Assembly: GCA_963749675.1 (NCBI GenBank)
Contig: CAVVNT010000012.1
Location: forward strand, 1-64,000
DNA length: 64,000 bases
Direction: 5' to 3'
Origin: Roseitranquillus sp963749675
GTDB lineage: Bacteria; Pseudomonadota; Alphaproteobacteria; Rhodobacterales; Rhodobacteraceae
Shown one piece after another: positions 50,868-61,476 of this stretch; the stretch's first letter is position 1; every line of letters begins with the position of its first letter. Below the pieces are notes generated by a model, which did no database searches, had not been told where the DNA came from, and saw only the letters and a program-made list of their open reading frames with translations. The translations under genes and the position numbers were made by a program.

Positions 50868-52988
50868 TCCATGCTTGACAAGATGAACGTGACCCGCCGC
50901 GGCTTCATGCGGACCACAGGGTCGCTTACGGTGTCGTTCAGCCTCATGGGCCGGATGGCCGGGGCGCAGCAGGACGCCGGCGACGTCGCCGAGCTTCCGG
51001 GCAATCTCAACCGGAGCGACTACAACCGGATGCTCGGCTCGTGGATCGCTGTCCACGAAGACGGCACCGTCACGCTGATGATCGGCAAGGTCGAGCTCGG
51101 GCAGGGCACCGTGACGTCGGCCGCGATGATCGCCGCCGACGAGCTCTACGTCGATATCGACAAGGTCGACGTGATCTCAGGCGACACCTGGCGCTCGCCG
51201 GACGAGGGGACGACGGCCGGCTCGGGCTCGGCCCCCGGCTGAATGCCGGCGGTGCAGGCGGCCGCGGCCGAGGTACGGGCCCGGGCGGCGGCTCGGTCGG
51301 CTACGGCGAGCTCGTCTCCGGCCTCGACCTCCAGCGCGAGGCGACCGGCAACGCGCCGCTCAAGCCGGCGGAGGAGCACCGCTACATCGGCAAGTTCGTT
51401 CCGCGCTTCGACATCCCCGACAAGGTCATGGGGCGCCCGCGCTTCGTCCAGGATCTCGCGCCCGAGGGGCTGGTGCACGGCAAGATCGTCCGCCCGCCGA
51501 CCTACGACGCGACCCTGACCTCGGTCGATACCTCGGCCGCCGAAGGGATGCCCGGCGTCATCGCCGTGGTGAACGACGGCAGCTTCCTCGGCGTCGTGGC
51601 CGAGCGCGACGGCCAGGCTCTGGCCGCGGCCAACCGGCTGGCGGAGAGCGCCGCGTGGGACGTGCCGAGCAAGCTTCCCGGCAACGACCAAATCTTCGAC
51701 TGGCTGCAGTCGCAGGATGCCACAGTCAACAACTGGGTGAACACCGGGACGCCTTCGGGCGGTGGCGCCAAGACGATGGAGGCGACGTACTATCGGCCCT
51801 ACCACATGCACGGGTCGATCGGCACCTCGGCGGCCGTCGCACAGATGGACGACGCCGAGGGCGTGATGACCGTCCAGACCCACAGCCAGAGCGTCTTCGG
51901 CACCGCCGAGGCGATCGCCGCGATGCTGGGGATGCCGCCCGAGAACGTCCGCCTCATTCATGTCGACGGGTCCGGCTGTTACGGCCACAACATGGCCGAC
52001 GACGCGGCGGCCGATGCGGCGCTGCTGGCGCGCGGGCGGTTCCTGGGCGTCCGGTGCGGCTGCAATACACCCGCGAGCAGGAGCACAAGTGGGAGCCCTA
52101 CGGCTCGGCCATGGTGATGAACATCCAGGCCAACCTCGACGAGGAGGGCAACGTTCTCGACTGGATCTTCAACAACTGGTCAACCACGCACTCGACCCGG
52201 CCCTCGGGCGGCGACCCGGCACAACTGCTGTCGGCGCGCTACCTCGCCGAGCCCTTCCAGCCGCCGGTGCCGCAGGATTCCGACGGGCCAAGCTATGCCG
52301 CCGGACGCAATGCCGAGGCGAAGTACGTCTTCCCGCACCAGTCGATGACGGTTAGCTTCGTCCACGAGATGCCGCTCAGGGTCTCGGCGACGCGCGGGCT
52401 CGGCGCCTTCGCCAACGTCTTCGCCATCGAGTCGTTCATTGATGAGCTGGCGCAGGATGCCGGCGTCGATCCGCTGGAGTACCGCCTGCGCTTCCTGCAG
52501 GACGAGCGCGCGCGCGGTGCTGCAGCGCGCCGCCGACGAGTTCGGCTGGTCCGACTGGAACGGCGAGAGCGGCAGCGGGCGCGGGCGCGGTCTCGGCTTC
52601 GGCCAATACAAGAACTACGCCGCGTACACCGGCGTGGCGATGGAGGTCGAGGTGAGCCGCCGCAACGGCAGGGTGCGCGTGGTGCGGGCCGTGGCGGCGA
52701 ACGACAGCGGCCCGATGATCAACCCCAACAACATCGCCAACCAGATCGAGGGCGGAATCGTGCAGTCGCTGAGCTGGGCGCTGAAGGAGGAGGTGCGGTT
52801 CGACGAGACGCAGGTCCTGTCCAAGGACTGGGCGAGCTACCCGATCCTGACTTTCGCGGAGGTACCGACGGTCGAAGTGCACCTGATCGACGCGGCAGGT
52901 GGCGACTACCTCGGCACCGGCGAGACGGCGCAGGGGCCGGCGGTGGGGACGCTGGCGAACGCCATCGCCGACGCAACCGGCAATCGCT

Positions 52989-53191
52989 TGTCTTATGACT
53001 TCCCTCGGCTCCTTTGCGATAGGGAGCCGCTGCCCGGCACCCCATATGCCGGACAGCGGCGGGGGACGGATCGAGAATGGGTCGGCCGCTCAGGGCCGTG
53101 CGGTAGTGTGATCGCCCCCGTCTTTTCTCATGACCTGAACGGATAGCAGGGCTTCTGGCCCGCATGACAAGCAGAGGTAAGGGAAAGACGG
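52989..53191 (+). ncRNA. candidate bridge RNA in the long non-coding left end of IS110 copy 1
   Basis: About 200 bp between the left core and the transposase ATG are non-coding yet nearly identical in the second copy. They contain hairpins: CGGCTCC/GGGAGCCG around TTTGCGATA (near 53007-53030) and CCGGCA/TGCCGG around CCCCATA (near 53034-53052). CGGTAG at 53101-53106 is complementary to CTACCG, the part of the target shared by both insertion sites. IS110-group elements are known to encode a bridge RNA here whose loops pair with target and donor. That this region is such an RNA is inference. Confidence 0.5.
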
Positions 53192-54127
53192 ATGCAGGAT
53201 ATCATCGGCATCGACATCTCGAAAGACCGGCTGGACGCGTTTCGGCTCTCAAGCCGGCAGCACAACTTCTTTGGAAACGACAAGGCCGGGTTCAAGGCTC
53301 TGCTGGAGTGGATCGGCAACGCCGAAGGGCTGCGGATCGTCTATGAGCCGACCGGCCCCTATCATCGCGCACTGGAGGAATCGCTCGCAAAGGCCGGGCA
53401 TGCGCTGGTCAAGGTCAATCCCCGACAGGCACGGCGGTTCGCTGAGGCCACCGGAACCCAGGCCAAGACGGACCGGGTGGATGCGATGCTGCTGGCTCGG
53501 ATGGGGCTTGCGCTCGACCTGCCGCCGCGCCCGGTTCGCGGCGAACTCATGAACGAACTGAGGGAGTTGCACGTCGCGCGGCTGGCGTTGATCAAGGACC
53601 GGACGGCGGCGGGAAACCGTGCTGACACAGCGGCGATCAGCCTGATCCGACGCCAGGCGAAGGCACGGCTGGCGATCATCGAGAAGCAGCTTGCCGAGGT
53701 CGACGAAACCATCGCCACCCTGATCGCGGCGGACCCCGCGCTGGCCGAGCGTCTCGACATCCTGACCTCCATCCCTGGCATCGGCGCCGTCACCGCCTGC
53801 ATGCTGCTGATCGAGATGCCCGAGCTCGGGACCCTCGAGCCGAAACAGGCCGCGAGCCTCGCCGGGCTGGCGCCGTTCACGCGTCGCTCGGGCAAGTGCA
53901 AGGGCAAGGAGATGATCCGCGGTGGACGCGCCAGCCTGCGCGCCGCAATCTTCATGCCGGCCCTCGTCGCCGTCCGCTTCAACGCGGATCTCAAGCGCAA
54001 GTACCAGCAGCTCCTCGACAGCGGCAAGGCACCCAAGCTCGCCATCACCGCCGTCATGCGCAAGCTTGTCCTGCTCGCCAACGCGCTGCTGCGTGACGGC
54101 CGGAAATGGGCCGACAGACCCGCTTGA
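53192..54127 (+). CDS. IS110-family recombinase, copy 1
   Basis: An intact protein of 311 aa. DEDD residues: MQDIIGIDISKDRLDAFRL (Asp), GLRIVYEPTGPYHRALEESL (Glu), TGTQAKTDRVDAMLLARMGL (two Asp). C-terminal domain: LTSIPGIGAVTACMLLIEMP, ASLAGLAPFTRRSGKCKGKE and RGGRASLRAAIFMPALVAVR with the catalytic Ser. It differs from copy 2 only by two residues (Gly-Lys) after KCKGK. IS110 enzymes recombine DNA guided by a bridge RNA. Confidence 0.9.
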   Translation: MQDIIGIDISKDRLDAFRLSSRQHNFFGNDKAGFKALLEWIGNAEGLRIVYEPTGPYHRALEESLAKAGHALVKVNPRQARRFAEATGTQAKTDRVDAMLLARMGLALDLPPRPVRGELMNELRELHVARLALIKDRTAAGNRADTAAISLIRRQAKARLAIIEKQLAEVDETIATLIAADPALAERLDILTSIPGIGAVTACMLLIEMPELGTLEPKQAASLAGLAPFTRRSGKCKGKEMIRGGRASLRAAIFMPALVAVRFNADLKRKYQQLLDSGKAPKLAITAVMRKLVLLANALLRDGRKWADRPA

Positions 54128-54178
54128 CCAAGACGGATACTACCGGCGTCTGCCCTTCCCGTTCGGGACTGGCGCCGT

Positions 54179-55119
54179 TCAGTCGCCGCTGGCGCGGATC
54201 TCGGCGATGCGCTCGGCGACGCCGGTCCATTCCGGGTGCTCGGTGAACTGGTCGCGCAGGAACGCGACGAGGTCGGCGAGGTCGTCGTCGGTCAGCGTCG
54301 CGCCGAAGCCGCGCATGGATTTTGTCGGCGACCCCTCCGGCGCGTTGACACCGTCGAGGACGATGTGGATGACGTTGCTCGGATCCGGGGCGTTGATCGT
54401 ACTGGTGAGGGCCAGCGGCACCGTCTCGCTCGCCGCACGGTGACAGTTCATGCAGATGTCCTGGAAGGTCGCGGCGCCGCGCCCGAGAGCACCCTCGAGC
54501 TCCGCCGCGCGCTCCTCGCCGCCGCCGCCGAAGGCGCGCGTAGCGGCGAACGCGAGGGCCTCATCCCGGGCGCCGTCCGCCGCCTCGCCCTGGAGGCCGA
54601 GGACGTACTCGGCGACGGCGAAGGCGTCATCCTCGGTCAGGTCGCGGAAATGGTCGACGACGTGCTGCATCGGCCCGGCCGCGACGCCGTGGTCGAAGTC
54701 CCAGCCGTCGAGCATGTAGTTGACCAGCGCGATGTCGCTCCACGGCACCGGCGCCGGGGAGCTGTCGTCGAGCGCGAAGCTCAGCCAGCCCTCGGCCATG
54801 CCGCCGGCGAACTCCTGCCCGCCGGGGATGCCGCCCATGGCGTCGCGTGGCGAGTGACAGGCCGAGCAGTGGCCGAGGCCTTCGACGAGGTAGGCGCCAC
54901 GGTTCCAGCTGTCGCTCCGCTCGGGGTCGGGCACGTAGGCGCCCGGCTCGTGGTAGAGCAGCTTCCACACCCCGAGGAAGGGGCGGACGTTGGCGGGAAA
55001 GGACAGCTCGTTCGGCTCCGGGCGAGCCGAGACTGCCTCCTGCGACATGAGGAACGCGTCGATCGCCGCGATGTCCTCGTCAGTGACCTTGGTGAAGTGG
55101 GTGTAGGGGAAGACGGGGT
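54179..55119 (-). pseudogene. periplasmic multihaem cytochrome c, C-terminal two-haem part
   Basis: From the left edge of the ISL3 element the protein reads HLYPVFPYTHFTKVTDEDIA, then haem site GLGHCSACHSPRDAMGG and haem site FQDICMNCHRAASE with a distal Met region. It is the C-terminal part of a three-haem cytochrome c of the kind that accepts electrons from periplasmic molybdenum or alcohol dehydrogenases. Its first haem domain is at 58092-58441, on the other side of the ISL3 element. It converges on iorB, its probable electron donor. Confidence 0.8.
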
Positions 55120-55198
55120 AGAGATGGGTTCTGTCGCAGATTTGGTGCAGCGTAGGGCCGTCGGAAGCTACATTGGCGATCTTCATGGGAGGTGGCCG

Positions 55199-56834
55199 AT
55201 GATGAGCAGAACGGAGCGGGAGCGATTTCTACCCGACGGTTTGAAGACGGAACGGATCGAGGTCTCCGGGAGCATGGTGGTCGTGCATGCTCGCGCATCG
55301 AGCGCCAGATCGGCGTGCCCGCGCTGCGGTCAGACCTCAAGATATCAGAGGCGGCTGGCCGACCTTCCCGCTCATGGTCGCGACGTCAGGATCGTTCTGG
55401 CGGTCCGGCGGCTCCGTTGCCGCACACCGCATTGCCGTACACGAGTGTTCGCGGAGCGGTTTCCGCCGTCGGTTACGCGCCCGCATGGCCGGCGGACCTC
55501 GCGGTTGCAGGGGCTGGTGCGCCACCTCGGCCTGGCGTTGGGCGGACGCCCGGCGCAAGCCCTCGCGGGCCGCCTATTGCTGCCGGTGAGCAAAGACACG
55601 TTCCTGCGCGGCGCCCGTGCCTTGTCCAACGATTTCGCCGCCGAAGCGCCGCGTGTGATCGGTATCGATGACTGGGCGTGGCGACGGGGCCAGCGCTACG
55701 GCACGTTGATCTGCGACCTCGAGCGGCGCCGTGTCATCGACCTCCTGCCGGATCGCGAGCCCGCGACCGTCGAAGCCTGGCTGAGCCGGCATCCCCAGAT
55801 CGAGGTCGTCGCCCGCGATCGGAACGGCGGGTACCGCGGCGCCGTGGCGCGGGCCTTGCCAAACGCGGTGCAGGTCGCCGACAGGTGGCATCTGCTGGAG
55901 AACTCCGGAGCGGCCTTCCTTGCCGCCGTTCGGCACGCGCTGCCCGATATCCGCAAGGCGGTCGGGGCGCAGAAGCTCGATCCGGAGATTCTGACTGCCG
56001 CCGAGCGCCTGCGATACGAGGGTTTCCTGCGCCGCCAGCACACCAACAGGATGGTCCGCCAGATGGCCGGAGATGGTGTCTCCCTCAAGCGGATCGTTCG
56101 CCTGACGGGGCTGAGCCGCAAGCTCGTGCCAGATCGTCCGCGGCGAGCGCGAGGACGTGTTCCGCGTCCGCCAGAGCAGTCTCGAGCCTTGGCTGCCGCG
56201 CCTTGAGCGGGAATGGTCCGCCGGGTGCAGGAACGGCGCCGAGCTCTGGCGCCGTCTGCGCGCGGCCGGGTTCGAAGGCAGCTTGCGGGTCGTGACCGAG
56301 TGGGCAACGCGGCGCCGCCGGGCCGAGGCGGCGTATCCGGCGACAGGAGGCAAGTGTCCACCGGCGCGAAGGATCGCCAGGATGATGACGACCGCGCGGC
56401 ATCACCTGTCCAGGGCCGATGCCATCACGGTTGCCAGAATCGAGGCCTCGGTGCCCACTCTCGTCACGTCACGCGACCTGACAGAGCGATTTGCCCAGAT
56501 GGTTCGCCACGGGCGTGCCGAGCAGCTGCCGGATTGGTTGACGGAGGCGGATACCAGCGTGCTGTCGTCCTTCGCCAGAGGACTTCGCGCCGACGTTGAG
56601 GCCGTCGCTGCTGCGCTCCGTGAGAGCTGGTCCAACGGGCAGACGGAAGGCCAGATCAACCGCCTGAAGACCCTCAAGCGGCATGTGTGGACGGCCTCTG
56701 CTTTGCAAGGAGGTTCTTCCGTGACGTCGGACGATGGGTGCAGTCATGTGTCCGGCCTGTTCGCGCGGCGCTCCATGGCCGCTGGCCTCGATGTGATCCG
56801 CAGATCAGGTCCCAATCAAATGTCCGCGGTCTAA
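55199..56834 (+). pseudogene. ISL3-family transposase, frameshifted
   Basis: Start ATG 55199 after GGGAGGTGG. The zinc-ribbon ARSACPRCGQTSRYQRRLAD and VRRLRCRTPHCRTRVFAERF precede the DDE core APRVIGIDDWAWRRGQRYGT, LICDLERRRVIDLLPDREPA, VQVADRWHLLENSG and, after a shift near 56125, SWSNGQTEGQINRLKTLKRH with the final Glu. The last 20 residues are again in another frame (near 56685). With two shifts the transposase should be inactive. Confidence 0.8.
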
Positions 56835-56928
56835 GCCGCTTCCGCTTGCAACGGGTTCTCCTGATCCCGGTTCTCCCGGTCGTTCGTCACGTCATCAGCC
56901 ACCCTTGCAGTCTTCCCCGGCGGACGCC

Positions 56929-57912
56929 CTACATCGCGACGGCGCCGTTCGGGATGGTAGTTTCGCTGTTTCGATAATCCTGTTCGCGAACCAGAAGCGC
57001 CCAGGCGGTCCGCGCCATCTTGTTGGCCAGCGCGACCGTGACCAGGCGCGGCGGCTTACGTTCCAGCAAGGCCCGCAACCAGGCGTTTCCAGCTGCCTTG
57101 GCTCGGTCGTGCCGGAGAACGGACGTTGCCCCTACCACGAGCAGCCGGCGCAGATATCGATTGCCCTGTCGCGAGATGCGGCCGAGCCGCTCTTTGCCGC
57201 CGCTCGAGTTCTGCCTCGGTACGAGGCCAAGCCAAGCGGCGAACTCGCGACCACTGCGAAAGTGGCTCGGGTCGAGCATGGTCGCCGCGATCGCGGTCGC
57301 GATGAGGGGGCCGACGCCTGGGATCGTGCCCAATCGACGGCTGACGGGATCGGACCTGTGATGAGCTTCGATCTGCTTGTCGAGTTGAACGATCTCTACC
57401 TGCGCCTGCTCCATCTGCACGATCAACGTTTCAAGCGCGCGGCACGCCATCGGCGGCAGGCCCCCGTTGGCGCCGCCCCTCACGATGGCGACGAGTTGAG
57501 CCAAGCCGATCCTCTTCTGAGCCGCGACGATCCCGAACTCCGCGAGATGGCATCGGAGCGCGTTGATCAGCATCGTTCGCTGCTTGACCAGGAGTTCACG
57601 GCTGCGGTGGAGCACCATCACGGCCTGTTGGTCGGTCGACTTGATCGGGACGAAACGCATCGACGGACGCGACACCGCTTCGGCGATCGCCGCAGCGTCG
57701 GCCGCGTCGTTCTTGCCTCGTCGGACGTAGGGCTTCACGTATGAGGGCGGGATGAGCCGCACCTTGTGCCCCAAGGGTGCAAGACGCGAAAAGAAGGGCA
57801 GCACTTCGCCGCGGCGTACCTTGCGGCGCAGAACGGCCGCGCCTTCGGCGTCGACGGCATGAACCTGGAACACATTCTTTGCGATATCCAGTCCGATGGT
57901 GGTGACTTCCAT
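56929..57912 (-). pseudogene. IS110-family transposase (third type) lacking the conserved Glu segment
   Basis: Start MEVTTIGLDIAKNVFQVHAV at ATG 57912. Asp of GLDIAK and the KNDAADAAAIAEAV pair are present, and the C-terminal half (LGTIPGVGPLIATAIAATML, LGLVPRQNSSGGKERLGRIS, QGNRYLRRLLVVGATSVLRH) is whole. Between FFSRLAP and LGHKVRLIPP about 20 residues are missing in frame. In relatives this piece contains the GIEAC-type block with the catalytic Glu. The enzyme is therefore probably dead although the frame is open. Confidence 0.75.
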
Positions 57913-58091
57913 GGTGGGCAGCTCCTCTGGAGACGACGCGGTCATACGGCCACTTAACCCGCGCCGCCGGCTTGGGTGCAGAGGCCGTCCACCCCATCAG
58001 ATGTACGGTCGCGCCAACCTCGACCTCCTTCGCGCCCGGCTCGTCGTCGTCGCGTAGGAGGCTGCACCAAAATTGAGTCACACCCAGAGAT

Positions 58092-58441
58092 GCGCCGATC
58101 CGGTCCACGCCCTCGCGCATCGATCGCTGGAACGCCGCCAGTGACCAGCTGCCGATCCCGGTCTCGGGATCCGGGGTGATGTTGGTCGAGCGGACGGATC
58201 CGAACGGCGTCGGGATCGGTCTGCCGCCGGCGAGGGCCTCGCCATCGGCGGCGGTGTGGCACACGTCGCAAGCACCGGCGGCGGCGAGGCGGCGTCCGCG
58301 CTCGACGTCCCCGGCCTCGAAGCTTTCGGCGGGCGGGCGTGGAACGGCGGCGATGGCGCCGCTGCGGCCGAGCAGCACGTAGCCGGCCGCCAAGACGACG
58401 GCGATGACGAGAACCAGGATTCCGACGGCCCGCGAGATCAT
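58092..58441 (-). pseudogene. multihaem cytochrome c, N-terminal one-haem part
   Basis: ATG 58441 follows GGGAGACG. A signal or anchor segment (AVGILVLVIAVVLAAGYVLL) is followed by AGDVERGRRLAAAGACDVCH (first haem site), GGRPIPTPFGSVRSTNITPD and FQRSMREGVDRIG, where the ISL3 element cuts in. Together with 54179-55119 it makes a three-haem cytochrome of about 430 aa, anchored to the membrane on the periplasmic side. Confidence 0.8.
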
Positions 58442-58683
58442 TTGACGTCTCCCTTCGTTTTCTCCGGCCGGAGCTGTTCCGGCCCTTCACACCCGCGCCT
58501 GCCGCGAGCGTTGGCTGCGCGGGTGCGAGCCCTGTTCCGATCCCTGCAGGATCCGCTCCGGTGCCTCTCCTTGGCGTCCCCTTCGGCGAACCTCGGTGGG
58601 CAATGCGCTGCGGGTTCATCTTTCCCTTTCAACAGAAAGGGCCAAGCGGCGGCAAGACGCGAGGCTCCGGCCGCATTCCTTTC

Positions 58684-58870
58684 TCAGAGGGTGTGTGAGA
58701 AGTCATCCCGGCGCGAGCCGGCGGAGCATTTGGGCACAGGCGGCGATGGTGATCAGTGTCTATGACGTCTGCACGCGGTACTCGCAGTCCTTGGACATCC
58801 TGCGGTGCCGACCGAGCCATGCGAAGCTGCGTTCGACGATCCAGTTAGGCCGGCGATCTTGAAGGCCTGG
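58684..58870 (-). mobile_element. IS-B remnant (right end and transposase C-terminus)
   Basis: The sequence AGAGGGTGTGTGAGAAGTC (58685 onward) is the terminal repeat of IS-B. The minus strand continues into the transposase tail (Ala-Gln-Met-Leu-Arg-Arg-Leu-Ala region) with several base changes and a one-base loss. It breaks off at CAGGCCTTCAAG, where IS-A copy 2 and the IS256 tip begin. Confidence 0.75.
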
Positions 58871-60372
58871 GTAGTCGCCACTGAACATCACGCCGCGGCG
58901 CCGGTCGTGGCGTAGTTTGGCCGGGCCTGTTCGATGTTGTTGGCGATTGCTGCCATCAGCGCGGCGAGGATCACGGCCACAAGAGCCCTCAGATGGGCCA
59001 GGATCATGCGGATGTTGTGCCCGCAGCCGCAGAGGACAGCGTGGAGTGCGTCGCCGAGCGTGCCCTTGAGGGCGCAGCGGGCGAGGCGGCCGTCGGTCTT
59101 CATGTGGCCGACCGCCGGTTCGATTGCACTGCGGCGGCGCAGGTCGCGCCGGAGCGCCGGCGTCATGCCGCGGCGCTGGCCGGAGATGAAGACCTCGGTC
59201 GTCTCAACGCCATGACCCCTATAGCCGCGGTCGACGAAGGCTCTCTTCGGTGATGTGTCCGTCAGGATCTCCACCTGCTCGAGCGCTTCTCGCAAGGTAT
59301 GGCCATCGTACGGGTTGCCGGTCATCGCGCGCATGCCGACGACGAAGCCCTCCTTGTGCGTGGTCGCCACCGAGACCTTGGAGCCGAACTCGTAACGGAC
59401 GCGCGCCTTGCCCTTGGAGATGCAGTCCACCTCAGGCTCGTGCAGCGCATAGAGCTTCCGCTTGTCCTTCGGCTTCTGCCGCAGGAGGCGCTCAACGAGG
59501 GCGATCTCGCCCTCGATCCGCTCCCGCAGGGCGGTGTCGGTCACGGCGTGCAGCTGCCGCTGGATGTCGCGCAGGACCCGGCCGGTGTAGCCTTTCAGCC
59601 GCCGCAGCCCCTTGCGCATCCGCTTGAACTGGCGGGCGTGGGCATAGCGACCGACCTGTCCGGCCAGACGCGGCGCCAGCCGCGCGTAGCTTTGGCGAAG
59701 CGACAGGCCCGCCTCCTGGGCAAGCGCCACCAGGCGCCGACGCGCTTTCTCGTAGAGCCGTGTATCGGTTGGATGCGCGATCGCCTTCTCCATCACCGTC
59801 GTGTCCACGATCACCGTCTCCGCGCTCCGCTCGGAAATCACTCCGGCCTCGATCGTCCCCGGCCTCGATCGTCTTGGTCAGGAGCCACTCGGCACCTTCC
59901 TCCCCGATCCGGTTCCGCCACCGCGTCAGCGACGAAGGATCGACAGGAGGACGGTGCTGAAAGAACGTCTCGCCACAGAGGTGCTGGTAGTACGGGTTCT
60001 CCACCCACCGGGCCACGACCGCCTCGTCCGACAGCCGGTAGGCGTGCTGGAGGTAGAGCAGCCCCGCCACCAGCCGTGGAGAGGTCGCCGGGCGCCCCGT
60101 GTGCGACGGGAAGAACCCCGCCCATTCCTCCTCGAAGAACTCCCAGTCGATCAGCCCGGCAAGCTTCACCAGTTCGTGGCGCAGGTCGATCATGTCCGCC
60201 AAGCGCGGGCGCAACAGGTCGTCCTGCTCAGGGGCACGGGATTTGGGCTTCATGCGTCGATCCGAAATTGCAGGGTTCTCGCCCCAAACCTACCAAACCC
60301 TGCGGTTCGAAAATATCAAAAACGTCACGTCATCAAATAAAATCAATGCGTTGGACGTTGATCAGGGCGAAC
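58871..60372 (-). mobile_element. IS-A copy 2 (1502 bp)
   Basis: It is nearly identical to 34936-36432 and is flanked by TGG on both sides (58868-58870 and 60373-60375), a 3-bp target duplication. It landed exactly at the tip of the IS256 element. It is 5 bp longer than copy 1: one base near 60080 and four near 59857. Confidence 0.85.
58888..60253 (-). pseudogene. transposase of IS-A copy 2, 4-bp frameshift
   Basis: Here the start region is in frame (GRPATSPRLVAGLLYLQHAY), unlike in copy 1. But at about 59857 four extra bases (GGGGACGATCGAG against GGGCGCGAG) shift the frame between WLLTKTIEAG and VISERSAETVIVDTTVMEKA. So neither copy in the window encodes an intact enzyme. Confidence 0.8.
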
Positions 60373-61476
60373 TGGGTAGTGTCCCGGGGAAATGGTGTAG
60401 GAACTGGCGTCCACCTGCTTCTTCATAGCTGGTGTCGCTCGTTCACTGAGCGGCGATCATCGTCGCCGCGTCGGGATCGTCGCACGGGCCTGCCAGTTTT
60501 TCCACGGGCATGTAGCGGCGGGAGACGGCCCACTCATCATTCTGCTCGAGCATGAGCGCGCCGACGAGGCGAACGACCGCCTTGCGGTTGGGAAAGATGC
60601 CGACGACGTTGGTCCGCCGCTTGATCTCCTTGTTGACGCGCTCCAGCGGGTTGGTGCTGTGCAACTTCGAGCGCAGGCTCTCATCGAAGACCATGTAGGC
60701 CAGCACGTCGTGCTCGGCCCCGTCCATGAGTTCGGCGACATCCCGGAACCGGCCACGCAGGCTGTCGGCGACCTCGCGCCAGCGGGCATGGGCCTGATCA
60801 CGGTCCGTCTCGGCGAAGACGGTGTTCACCACGGCGCTGACCACCGGCTTGTGGGCCTTGCCCACGCGGCCCAGAAGATTGCGCTTGAAATACGCGGCAG
60901 CGCTGGCACCCGGCGCCGAGAACCTTGCGTGCGGCGGCCTTCAGGCCTTCATGGGCATCGCTGATCACCAGTTGCACGCCGCTCAGGCCGCGGCGCGTGA
61001 GAGACCGCAGGAAGTCGGCCCGGAACGTCTCGGCTTCGGAGGGCATGACCGTGATCCCAACGATCTCGCGGCGTCCGTCGGTGTTCACGGCGACAGCGAT
61101 TATGGCCGCGATCGAGACGATGCGCCCGCCCTCGCGCAGCTTCACGCAGGTGGCGTCCAGCCAGAGGAAGGGCCAATCGCCCTCCAGCGGTCGGTTCAGG
61201 AAGGCCCGGACACGTTCATCGATCTCTTCGCAGAGCCGCGACACCTGGCTCTTCGAGGTGCCCGCCAGCCCCATGGCAAGCACCAGGTCGTCGACGGCGC
61301 AGGTGGAGACGCCGTGGACGTAGGCTTCCTGCACCGCCGCCATCAGCGCCTTCTCGGCGGTTCGACGCGGCTCCATGAAGGTGGGGAAGTAACTGCCCTT
61401 GCGCAGCTTCGGGATGTTCAGTCCGATGCTGCCCGCGCGGGTATCCCACTGGCGCGGCCGGTAGTATCCGTCTTGG

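Larger units (their letters stand above)
52987..54141 (+). mobile_element. IS110-family element, copy 1, between CT core dinucleotides
   Basis: Comparison with copy 2 (61463-62623) and with both interrupted genes places the ends at CT (52987-52988) and CT (54140-54141). The restored target reads AATCG-CT-ACCGGCGTCTG, which repairs the iorB frame (GNRYRRLPF). Length is 1153 bp plus one core. There is no terminal inverted repeat and no duplication beyond the core, as expected for IS110 elements. Confidence 0.8.
50871..54180 (+). pseudogene. iorB: molybdenum-binding large subunit (isoquinoline 1-oxidoreductase beta type), frameshifted and cut by IS110
   Basis: Start MLDKMNVTRRGFMRTTGSLT, a Tat signal-like RRGFM. 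Motifs across frames: KVELGQGTVTSAAMIAADEL, PRFDIPDKVMGRPRFVQDL, YRPYHMHGSIGTSAAVAQMD, VDGSGCYGHNMADDAAADAA, RVSATRGLGAFANVFAIESF and GETAQGPAVGTLANAIADAT, the Mo-cofactor regions of the family. Indels lie near 51240, 52055 and 52510. At codon ATGNR/YRRLPF an IS110 copy (52987-54141) interrupts the gene 20-30 residues before its end. Such enzymes hydroxylate N-heterocycles or oxidise aldehydes in the periplasm. Confidence 0.78.
55126..58085 (+). mobile_element. ISL3-family element with a nested IS110, splitting the cytochrome c gene
   Basis: The ends are GGGTTCTGTCGCAGATTTGG (left) and the complement GGGTGTGACTCAATTTTGGT (right), which share the TTTGGTGCAGC-type core. AGAGATG occurs at both junctions (55120-55126 and 58086-58092), a target duplication of 7-8 bp typical for ISL3. 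Removing the element joins the two cytochrome halves (REGVDRIG / HLYPVFPY). The interior holds the ISL3 transposase and an IS110 gene on the opposite strand. Confidence 0.78.

Noticed and set aside
54236..55198. N-terminal extension of the ISL3 transposase frame across the cytochrome gene
   Set aside because: It is antisense to a clear cytochrome c; the transposase has its own ATG and ribosome-binding site at 55199 inside the IS end.
56929..57945. Start of the third IS110 transposase at 57945
   Set aside because: The family normally begins MEVTTIGLDIAK-like, so ATG 57912 is preferred over the upstream start.
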